Assembly: GCA_004026145.2 (NCBI GenBank) | Contig: CP034992.1 | Location: 10,331,209 to 10,395,208, forward strand | Reading direction: 5' to 3' | From: Takifugu bimaculatus | Lineage: Eukaryota > Chordata > Actinopteri > Tetraodontiformes > Tetraodontidae | Length of the DNA: 64,000 nucleotides | Shown: piece after piece, positions 21,972-30,964 of the stretch | Layout of the letters: every line of letters begins with the position of its first letter | Position numbering within the stretch: the stretch's first letter is position 1 | The notes under the pieces: model-generated | Seen by the model: only the letters and a program-made list of their open reading frames with translations | Told to the model about the DNA's origin: nothing | The model's database searches: none | Made by a program: the position numbers and the translations under genes

Positions 21972-23843
21972 ATGACATCTGCAAAGTTGATCTTCTGGCT
22001 GATATGTTTGGAGAAATTTGGTGAGGATTTCTTTTTTGTTAGTATTTTGTTTATTTCTGGCATCATTTGCAAAATTCTAGATTTAAACATTAATCAGTGT
22101 TCATTTCTAATTGTATTTTGTTTTTAGCTCAGACAGCTACAATGGAATTTTCTCCATCTTTGAATTGGAAGACCAATTATATCTTGGTCAAACCTGGACA
22201 GAACCTGACTTTGCCGTGTCTTCATAGAGATAATTTTTCTACCAGGATCTCTTGGTTTAAAGAAACTCTGGGAGAGAGGCCGATTCTGATCTGTATGTAC
22301 AGGATATCAAGTAAACGTTGGATATTTGTTAATGACTTCAAAACCAATCCACGTTTCCAACTACATCCTAGTAACAAAGGAACTAATCTGACAATAACAG
22401 ATTTGGAGTTATCAGACTCGGCCACTTATTACTGTGTAAATCAGTATTTAAATGAATTTGACTTTACAGAAGGTTATAATGTCATTGTAGAGGGTTCAGG
22501 GTTGACTATAGATCAGTCAGCATCACAGTCTATCCAAGCAGAAGGTTCTGTGACGCTGAATTGTACAGTACATACTGGGTGGACTTGTGATGGGGATCAC
22601 ACTGTTTACTGGTTCAGAAACTCTGGACCATCTCAACTGGGACTCATGTACAGCCATACAGGCGGGAATAAGCAATGTGAGAGGAAAACCAACACCTGTT
22701 TCTACAGCTTCTCCATGAAGAACCGGAATACTTCTCAGACTGGGACCTACTATTGTGCTGTTGCAGCATGTGGACACATTCTGTTTGGAAATGGAACCAA
22801 GCTGGTGTGTGGGGGTGAGTGCTCTAATTTTGTGTAGATTATTTTCTGTATATTGTAGAAATTATTTACATATTATCTAGTTTTAAAAATATTAAGCCAG
22901 CATCCAATAATTTATTTAAGTGTCCATAAAAAGGTTATCCTAATTAGCTCTGTTCAGTTGGTTTATACAGTATATTGTGTTTTATCGAAAAATTTACCAG
23001 TTTAAACAGATATGACCTAAATATCCCCCAATTCTCTGTTTACACAAAGCTTTCAGTATCTAAAATGAGGAAATTGTAACATTTAAAGACCACTTTGAAT
23101 TGTACATGGACACCGTGGCAGTCCTTTAAGAACATCATATTTGTGGTCAAAGAATCACTTTAACTCATTACTTTTTATGTCAGTATAGGTTCTGCTTCTA
23201 TATTGTTACTTTATATAATAATTTGTGACTGGTGATGTCTATTGTCTCCCTGAATTACACAGTAATGACATCATAACTAGCTTAATATAAAGTGAGAGGA
23301 CAAATTTGTTGAAATACTTAAATGATTATCTGAAACGGCATCGCGGATATCACAATTTCTGATGCATCTCGTTACAGATGAAGGAAACCATCTTGTTTTG
23401 GTGTATTTCCTCAGTGCGGCCTGGATATTTACCATCATTGTGGTTGTTTTATTATCCATTTCAGTTTTTATGACAAAAAGGAAAAACAGTCATCACTCTC
23501 TGGGTAACTGATGTAATATATTTTGAATATTCTTAAAGGTAAACTCGGAAAATTACTTTAAAAAAATCTCTTCCTGTGTTTTAAAACAGACTCTCAATCA
23601 AGATTCCAAGCTTCATCCAGAGCAAATGCAGAGGTGGAGACAATTTTGATTTTTTTTTAAAAAAGTTTATATGTACTGTATAAATAATCCTTATGTACAT
23701 ACACTAACTTACCCTTTATCACATATCTCCAGGGCTACCAAGAGGAAAACAACCTCCATTATGCAGCTTTGAGGAACAACCAGCCCAACAGATCAATGCA
23801 GAACAGACAGAATGAATGTGTGTACTCTGCTGTGAGGCCGTAG
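21972..23843 (+). CDS. NITR-3: inhibitory-type novel immune-type receptor with canonical ITIM
   Basis: Complete five-exon model: 21972-22020 (signal), 22128-22814 (V and I), 23378-23503 (transmembrane), 23590-23633 and 23733-23843, joining in frame to 338 residues. The ectodomain closely matches NITR-2. The I domain has CTVHTGWTCDGDHTVYWF and YYCAVAACGHILFGNGTK. The membrane segment is uncharged. The tail carries LHYAAL, a textbook ITIM (I/V/L/S-x-Y-x-x-L/V), and a second ITIM-like ECVYSAV close to the end, so recruitment of SHP-type phosphatases is expected from family knowledge. An AATAAA at 23963-23968 fits a poly(A) signal. The donor of exon 4 (gcagag|gtggag) is weaker than the others. 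Confidence 0.9.
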
Positions 23844-23962
23844 ATGTCATGTTGTCATTGCAGCTTAACACAGGACCTAATTAAGTATTTTGTATTTACT
23901 CATACCGGTTTCTACATTTTCAATTGTATCATTTATCAGTCTTGATGAAACAAAGTTTTCCT

Positions 23963-23968
23963 AATAAA
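23963..23968 (+). promoter_or_regulatory. Poly(A) signal AATAAA for NITR-3
   Basis: Canonical hexamer 120 bases after the NITR-3 stop, followed by a T-rich downstream element (gttgtttttttc). Confidence 0.6.
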
Positions 23969-24464
23969 GTTGTTTTTTTCTGGCCATGTCGACAAATGAT
24001 AGATTACCTCCATATATTTATATTCATTTTATGAAGACAAAGCTTGTATCGTGCTGTTGCAGTCCTTAATTTGTGAAGTCAAAAGCTGCAACAATGGTTT
24101 TCACAAGCATTTATATCCATCGGACTATTAAGTTGACCAAAACACCCACTGGATGAGACAGATGCTCCATTATGTGATCATGACCATGTAAACAGCAGCA
24201 GGCTATGTCTTGGATACATAGAAATGCTAAGGCAGGGGCAGTATTATCCAAAGGGTTGGCGTACTCCTGCTGTGTTCACCGTGGTCTCTCCTTCCCAGAA
24301 CTGCAGGAATTATTTTTGCTTATTTGGGATCCAACTTGCCAGCAGTTTAGAAAATGTTTAGCTCTCTTTGTTGACCTTTTTGACCTTTTTTTTTTTGTGA
24401 AACTTGGGTCATAAAGACTAACAAAACAGATAACAAAATTGAACACAATACAAACATTAATTTT

Positions 24465-24632
24465 TGATTTAATTAAAAATTACTACCTGCTCAAGATTCC
24501 CAATTCAACTGAAACCTTGACATCTGTCTGCTGCTTTTTGAATCTGCAGACCTTGGTTAGCTTCCTAATTGGTGCATCAGCATTCAGCATGATGAAAAGC
24601 AGTCACAGCTGCCATTGTTAAGATATACTCTC
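24465..24632 (+). pseudogene. Relic of a NITR transmembrane exon
   Basis: Resembles NITR-1 intron plus exon 3 (4340-4530) in order: tgaaaccttgacatctgtct before the splice site, an atctgcag acceptor, then tggtgcatcagcattcagca and agcagtcacagctgccattg. An internal deletion removes most of the membrane segment, the donor is lost, and the frame ends in TAA. No V or I exon lies nearby. Confidence 0.65.
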
Positions 24633-24639
24633 TCTCACT

Positions 24640-24845
24640 CTCTCACTCATTCACTTTCTACCACTTGTTCCTCCACTGAGGGTCGCGGGGGAGCTGGAGC
24701 CTATCCCAGCACAATGGGCGGAGGCAGGGTACACCCTGGACTGGACGCCAGTCAATCGCAGGGCTAACACATATAGACAGACAACCATTCACTCTCACAC
24801 TCACACCTATGGGCAATTTAGAGTTTCCAATTAGCCTAAAAGACC
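24640..24845. repeat. Interspersed repeat of teleost LINE/SINE-tail type
   Basis: A ctctctcactctctcactcattcac simple tract is followed by ggagctggagcctatcccag...gggtacaccctggac...cacacctatgggcaatttagag. I recognise this sequence as common in fish genomes but cannot name the family with certainty. Confidence 0.55.
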
Positions 24846-25197
24846 TTCAACAGTTTTATTAGAATTGTGAAAAAACTGGCCAAGGGATTTTTGTCCATCC
24901 CTCTATCAGTCTTTGACTTCTTTATCCCTTTTAAGGGACAGGTGGCCGCTTATCCCACTTCTAACTCACAAAGACAAACAACTGTTCATGCCCTCATTCA
25001 CTTCTAATGTCAATGCACATGGACACGGGGAGAACAGGCAAACTCTGCACAAAAAAAAACCCTGACTGCAGGAACCTTCTTGCTTTGTGGCAGCCATTTT
25101 AGCCCCTACATAACCGTGCCACCCCTGTGTTAGTTCACCTCATGTGCGTCTCCCCTTGTGTTGTGCCACTTTCCTCATGTTGTGATTACTGATCACA

Positions 25198-25285
25198 AAG
25201 TGCCATAATCATGAAGCATAATCGTTACAAATATTATGGTTATGCCATAATCATGATCTTTGAAAAGATTATGATTATGGCACTT
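25198..25285. repeat. Short inverted repeat (possible MITE or hairpin)
   Basis: Arms AAGTGCCATAATCAT (25198-25212) and its exact reverse complement (25271-25285) flank an AT-rich loop containing another gccataatcatga copy. It stands directly against the next pogo element. Confidence 0.7.
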
Positions 25286-25293
25286 TTGAACTA

Positions 25294-26324
25294 CCATATT
25301 TTCACTGTAATAAAAGGCGCAGTCTCAGTTACGGGTGCTATTTCTGTATTTAAAACATATATAAGGCCCACCGTATTATTAGGTGCATGCTAAAACATAC
25401 AGTAAAAAATGACAACAGAAGTAAAACGGTGAGTTTCTTCACATTTATTGAACAAAATATTAATTCTTCTGCCACAAAACCATCAAAGTTTTCATCTTCT
25501 GTATCTGAATTAAACAGCTGCACTATTTCAATGTTTAACATCCCAAATTCCTCTTCTTCATCATCTGAATCAGACTCACCGACCGGTTCCAGTCCAGCGT
25601 TGATTTTGTGAAAGCTCTTACAATACATGAAGACGGTATCATAGCCCATGCGTCTACAATCCACCCGCATCTGGTGGCATAACTTGCCCGCCGCTGCCTC
25701 ATAGTCTTTGTGAAAAAGTGTTCGCCTTCCTTCATCCAGCGCTCTGTCCGTTTCCGTGGCAGCCGAGAACCACGGTGAACGACGACTTCTCGTGCCCCGT
25801 TGTGCGTATCGCCACCGTGCTGGTCCCTTTTTCTCCACTTTGTGGGTCAAAGGGATGTCAAAAGTCAAAGGGATCTCATCCATGTTGGTGATGTGGCTGG
25901 GCGCAGTTATCTTGTCGCGGCAGTTGGTGCGGAACATGGCCGCCCTCTCCTGGTAATCCGCGGGCAGCCGCTGCGCAACAGTTGTCCTCGCGCGTATGGA
26001 GAGATGCCGCCTCCTCATAAAGCGAAAATATTAAGATTGCTCGATTGCCATTTTCATTAAATATTTTCATATTTAATGTCCTGCAGTTTAAAGTAAGCCT
26101 CATTCATACGTGTCTCGCTTGACCGGCGCCATTTTAGGGGATCCTTATGCGTAGGTGTGCCGCTAATCGATTGGCGGAGCGTTTACCGTAGTGCACCCAC
26201 CAAAGGCGCACAGCAGATTTTGGAACTCAGTCCACACACAAGGCGCACCATATTATAAGGCGCACCGTCAATTTTTGAGAAAATCTCAGTGTTTTAGGTG
26301 CGCCTTATAGTCATGAAAATACGG
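25294..26324 (-). mobile_element. Pogo-type DNA transposon with truncated transposase
   Basis: Imperfect terminal inverted repeats (CCATATTTTCA.. and, reversed, CCGTATTTTCA.., both leading to AAGGCGCA) stand between TA dinucleotides (25292-25293 and 26325-26326). The minus-strand frame (25350-26018) reads YQERAAMFRTNC...TNMDEIPLTFDIPLTHKVEKKG, which contains the first catalytic Asp of pogo transposases. It then shifts frame and loses most of the DDE core, and ends in an acidic tail (ESDSDDEEEE). It is a dead, internally deleted copy. Confidence 0.85.
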
Positions 26325-26329
26325 TACTT

Positions 26330-26870
26330 GTAGAACTCCACAGCCTCCACCTCAACTCTTTCTCTAAGAGCTGGTCATAGTTTTGGTCTAGACATCCCAA
26401 AGTCAGTGACTAGTTACTTTGTCTTTGAGGCGTTGAGGTGTATATGGTTCATGTGGCTCCAGGCATTCCATGAACAGGCTCCTATGCCCCATCTGATTGT
26501 TGTTGCTCCATCTCTTTGTTGTCCCTGATGCATCCCACAATGGCTGTGTCATCGACAAACTTCTAAATTTGGCACAGCTCAAAGTTGTAGTAAAAGTCTA
26601 ATGTGTACAGGGTTAATAGTAGAGGGCCCAGCACTGTGCCCTGGGGTGCTCCCGTGCTGCTAATCACAGTGTCTTTCAGGCTGGTATACCATGGCCTGTC
26701 GGTGAGATACGGTAGCTGGAGAATCAGGAATCCAGGTCCACTACTGTCATGCTAAGTTTGTCCCGTGCTGCGGTGTGAGGTGAGTTTCACTGGTCAGAAG
26801 ACATTCAGCTCCCTGGGAGGATTCTTCTTAAGAACTGGGATGATGCATGTCTTCCACAATGTCTTTACAC
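26330..26870 (-). mobile_element. LINE reverse-transcriptase fragment
   Basis: The minus strand reads, with several breaks, STGAPQGTVLGPLLLTLYT, then KFVDDTAIVGCIRD (the Y/F-x-DD motif), and remnants upstream (LPYLTDRPWYTSLKD). The family was not determined; it resembles a type frequent in fish. Confidence 0.65.
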
Positions 26871-28050
26871 ACTAACATACATATACCTGCATGCCCCCCA
26901 TGCACACAACCTCACAAAACAACAAACATTTGTATACTTGCACATACTCTCCACATACTTGAACAATCATTGTCTTTACCTTCCATTGCACCACATGATC
27001 AATTTGCCATTTAAATCGAATTGATCCAGTGGCCATATGATTTAGTCTGTTCCGAGTAGACCCCCAGTTTACAACATTCAAAACAAGCAAAAGTTAGGCT
27101 TGATATTTAGCTGAAAATTAATTCAAACTGGCCACTCGGCCATGCTCAATTTATAATGTGTGTTCTGCTGCTGTAGTTTTATTTTGTAGAGAAATATTTT
27201 AAAACTTGTAACAATACGAAAATGTTTTAGAATGTGTGCCTCAGAATAACACTCAAAGGTTATAAGAAATGAATTAGAAGCCCAAGGGCTTAACTTGCAA
27301 GACCACAGAAGTCTAACACTGAGAAATATCTTGTATCCATTGGCTACCTCATCAGTATAATCTATACAGCCACATCATCAGACTACAGCATAGGATGTTG
27401 CACAACATAAAACTATTTAAGGCACACCTCAAATATTGACATAGGGGAATGTGATGTTATTGATTGATCTTTGTAAAAATATGTTTCATAGATTAAAGAC
27501 TTTTTTTTATTTGTGTAGTAACACCAGTCTGAGTTTGGGGTGATGTTAATTTCACATGAAGTCAAACATAACTATACTATTGCAAACAGGTACCTCTATG
27601 ATACCATCACGTCAGGACCAATGTAATCACTGTGGGTATACCATGCTGTTGATATAAGGTCACACACGAATCACATCGTAATTTAGTGTGAAAAAAGGTT
27701 GAAAAGTAAATGACATGTGCTTTGAACAGGAAGTAGAAGTGTCTGCAGAAGCGGGAATTCGAGATACAAAAAACAAAGGCACAGCATGGAGAATGATGTA
27801 TATATCAAGGCTTTCTTCATTAATTTGTAGTAAAAACACAACAGCCCTCCCCCCATGACACAAGCGATTATAAACGCCTAAAGGAACGTGGTCAAACAAG
27901 TGTCATGAAACTAATTACTGAGCATTTACTTGAACCACTGGATCTTTGTCTTGCCATGAACTAGTCCAGCGTGCACTTCCTGCCCAAATGTAGCAAGCCT
28001 ATGCGCTAGCACTCGCACCAATTAAGGGAGAAATGACAGAAAATAGATCG
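26871..28050. other. Stretch with no recognised gene
   Basis: No open frame above 80 codons and no recognised motif. AT-rich, presumably intergenic NITR-cluster sequence. Confidence 0.5.
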
Positions 28051-28089
28051 CTAAACGTATTAGTTCTCTCAGGCAAATCTTTCATCTTT

Positions 28090-28353
28090 ATCAGCCAGAT
28101 TACATGTGATCGTGTTTCCTGTATGTCACACCCTCAAGTCATCTCTGGCTGCCCATTCAGACACAGACACAAACTCTGCATTTATCAGTGTACAAAGGAC
28201 CAGTCTTCTCTTCACTCTGCCCAACACTTGGAGCAAGATGGCATCTGCAAAGTTTGTTTTCTGTCTGATGTTGTCGTGGATTTTCCCCTACGCTAATACA
28301 CTCAAACTTTATGTTTTCATTAAGTCAATATACCTATGCCAGTGCCAATGAAT
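28090..28353 (+). pseudogene. NITR promoter and first-exon relic, truncated at the retrovirus LTR
   Basis: The conserved NITR upstream block (tgtatgtcacaccctcaagtcatct, ttatcagtgtacaaaggacca, cttctcttcactc) leads to an ATG at 28238-28240 and the signal peptide MASAKFVFCLMLSWIF, clearly homologous to NITR-2 and NITR-3 exon 1. The GT donor position is not conserved. The V/I, membrane and tail exons are absent. About 65 bases beyond the homologous exon the LTR begins. Confidence 0.75.
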
Positions 28354-29058
28354 TGAGGTGCGAGGATACCACAACAAGGTCGAATGATGAGTCAGGGTCA
28401 GCTGGTTCACGATCCAAACAATGGTTTATTGTTGATCCACAATTCACCATGCATGAGAAGTAGCCCGGGCTAAGTCTGAAGTCTGACAAGAATCACCCCT
28501 CTTTTATACTATTTGGAGTCTGGGGCTTACTCCGCCCCGGACTCCCTCATTTGGTTAGCTTTTCTTACTCATTTTCCACCTTTAAGTATCATTTAACATA
28601 CCTATCAGAGGTCAGGTGTACCCTACAGGGTTTTTTTAAAAGCAGACATCTCCTTATTCAAACCGACCACACCTCGGCTACCCTCCTACTTTTCTATTAA
28701 CCCATTGTTATCTTCAGCATGTTTTCAAACAGGGATACATATACATGGTACTTTACCACAGAGTTCAAATAGTGACATGCACTTACTGCCGGTAATCAAT
28801 CAGTAATAGTGATGGCTCGTACATCTGGTATAGGTCACACATAGATTATATCAATTCTCTAAGTACGCTTTATGGTAGGCTAAGTATGGGCTACACACAG
28901 GTTATATTGGCCCTCTACCTTACATATGTAATTTTAAGCACTCAGCTGCCCTAATCACAAGGCCTACTCACTAAGTCAAAAGGTAAATATTGAAACCACA
29001 CATTTTGCCTCTGAGGCGTCCCTCTGATGCCGTATGCCTTCTACCCTTCTTCACTACA
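28354..29058 (-). mobile_element. 3' LTR of the minus-strand endogenous retrovirus
   Basis: On the minus strand it begins TGTAGTGAAG right after a polypurine tract and ends near ...CGCACCTCA. A TATAAAAG (about 28502-28509 on the plus strand as its complement) precedes an AATAAA (about 28422-28427), the order expected for U3-R-U5. The left edge is inferred from a weak inverted-repeat match and could shift by several bases. The 5' LTR is not visible and is presumably lost in the assembly gap. Confidence 0.65.
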
Positions 29059-29072
29059 TTTCCCCCCTGTGG
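29059..29072 (-). promoter_or_regulatory. Polypurine tract of the endogenous retrovirus
   Basis: The minus strand reads CCACAGGGGGGAAA immediately before the LTR start TGTAG. This is the usual plus-strand primer site for retroviral DNA synthesis. Confidence 0.75.
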
Positions 29073-29830
29073 TCCTGACAAGGACCACTCAACCAATAAT
29101 CTTTCATAGGCAGGTCATTGCATGCACCGCTACATCTAGTATCCTGGTATACTTTCCTACCCTTCAGTAAGGATCACCCCAGGACAGGAGTCCAACTGCA
29201 AAGGCAGCCAGATGCCCCCACCCAGAGATCATCCAGGAACAGTCCCGCACTGATGCCTCAGTGATCGTTACTGACGGGCCCCTAGCCACGCTCTGCAGAC
29301 ATGATCAGGGAAACATCCTCTCATTTGGCAGTGAGAGGTAAAACCCCAACCAGGTGGCAAAGGTAGCGTTACATCACACAGTATATATATATTTCTATCT
29401 AAGGCACACATTGAGTATATTTGATTATAACCTTACATGTAACAAACTCTAGTCTGTTCTGTTTACACAGCCAGTTACCCTTAGCTTGCTCTGGGAGTAT
29501 CTCCCGGTACACTTATGAGGAATTCTCCTCTTGAGACTTTTTTTATTGGGATTTTGCTAGCGTTTGTTTGTACCCAGCACGCTGCCCATCCGCTAAACAG
29601 GCAGGCCGATACAGGTAGACACCTCTCAAGCAAAACCCTCATAACCATGGTGCTTATGCTCCCTTTTCCTAGTACCCATTCGTATCTACCTGTTAAAATC
29701 GCCTTATCATAAATAACACACTCTCACTCATACTATATAATTTTTTCCAGAACCATTAATCGTTAGTCATGAACATTAGCATAGGTCATCACCGTGTTGT
29801 TCCATCAGAAATTAATAACATTTGTCACAA
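29073..29830 (-). other. Retroviral 3' non-coding region
   Basis: Lies between the accessory frame and the polypurine tract. No minus-strand open frame of note was seen. A 65-codon plus-strand frame (29515-29712) is antisense and unsupported. Confidence 0.5.
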
Positions 29831-30772
29831 TCAGTTTTCCTCACGCCGGCTTCTGGGTTGGTAGCTGGGAGAGCTTGGACGGTATTCGGGGGTGTGTGGA
29901 CGGTGGCTAGGTAGTGTTCGCAGGGAACTTCTTTCCTCCCCCCTTCGTGGGTGACTATTCAATCCAGGTAAGGCATTGTTGCCCCGTGGCAATCTGGCCT
30001 CACAAAATCGCATGAGGACTGTTTGGGCTTGACGCAGGTGTGATATGGTATCCTTTGCTCGATCATACGTTTCTTGCAGTTGCTTCAACCTGTTGTGCAG
30101 GTCGATAGCTGTCCGTCTTGCTGCATCCAATTGCTTAGTCAACGTGTTACGTTCATTCTGCAGGCTCCTCAGGCTTCGTTCTCGGGTCTGCTGGTACGCC
30201 TGTTTCCGAACACGTTGAACCTGCTGTCGGGCTGCTTGGGTCAAGCCTATTTTCATGGCGGTATATACTCTGGTAGGCATTCCACCGATCTCAGCGCGGA
30301 GGTCCTCTGGCTCGTATTGCTCAAGTGGGTGACACAGGAAACTGGAGAGACGGACTCGGTCCTCGTTGCCGACGACGATCAGGGGAGGTAGTCGTCTGGG
30401 TGCTGGTGGTCTGGCCATAGGAGGAACCACAGCCGTTGGTTGATCATCATGGATCACGAGCTGGCCCCGGTCCGCTGGGTTCTCTGGGCTCTCTGGGCTG
30501 TACTGGAATCCGGGGGGCACCAACCCTCCTTGGCTCGCAGGTGGACCTGGCAGGAGACTCGCTGGCTCTCCCGTCTGGTGCCCATCCGACCCCTCCATCA
30601 ACGGGTCAGGGACCCCCTCGCTCCATCTTGGGTACCTGTTGGGAGTATGTGTGTTTGCCTCTACATGTCGTGTTCCTAGGGGTGTGTATGTGTGTCCGTC
30701 TCTAGTATCAGTGCTGTGAGGTTGCCAATCGTCCAAGGTCAGTTGGGGTCCAGTATAGAAAGCCTCCGCCAT
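29831..30772 (-). CDS. Open accessory-type frame downstream of env, function unknown
   Basis: Open for 323 codons from the first ATG (30802). I prefer the ATG at 30772 (313 residues), which has a strong context (gaaaATGG) and lies 10 bases after a possible splice acceptor (ttcatcacag, minus strand). Numbered from the first ATG, it has an acidic, Pro/Gly/Ser-rich N-terminal third, a proline-basic patch (PPMARPPAPRRLPP, about 127-140), a likely coiled coil (about 195-265, heptads such as NRLKQLQETYDRAKD), and a basic Ser/Pro/Tyr C-terminus ending SRREEN. No zinc knuckle, signal peptide or membrane segment was found. Its position matches accessory genes of complex retroviruses such as epsilonretroviruses, but I recognise no homolog. 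It could alternatively be a captured host fragment. Confidence 0.6.
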   Translation of the reverse strand: MAEAFYTGPQLTLDDWQPHSTDTRDGHTYTPLGTRHVEANTHTPNRYPRWSEGVPDPLMEGSDGHQTGEPASLLPGPPASQGGLVPPGFQYSPESPENPADRGQLVIHDDQPTAVVPPMARPPAPRRLPPLIVVGNEDRVRLSSFLCHPLEQYEPEDLRAEIGGMPTRVYTAMKIGLTQAARQQVQRVRKQAYQQTRERSLRSLQNERNTLTKQLDAARRTAIDLHNRLKQLQETYDRAKDTISHLRQAQTVLMRFCEARLPRGNNALPGLNSHPRRGEERSSLRTLPSHRPHTPEYRPSSPSYQPRSRREEN

Positions 30773-30964
30773 TTTCAAAAGTCTGTGATGAAGACATGGC
30801 ATTAAGTTTCCTCATAACAATAGCTTGTTTCAATCATTCTGCATACGTTTCTACTGATTATAGCTGCCTATTTGACTAGCATTAGTCTTTTACTATCATT
30901 TTTTCAATATTAGTGCTACATACCTTGTGGGGAGTGGGCGGCGATCATTTCATTTCTTTCCCTA

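Noticed and set aside
30074..30705. Plus-strand frames of 79-105 codons opposite the accessory frame
   Set aside because: Antisense shadows; the minus-strand frame is longer and has a supported start.
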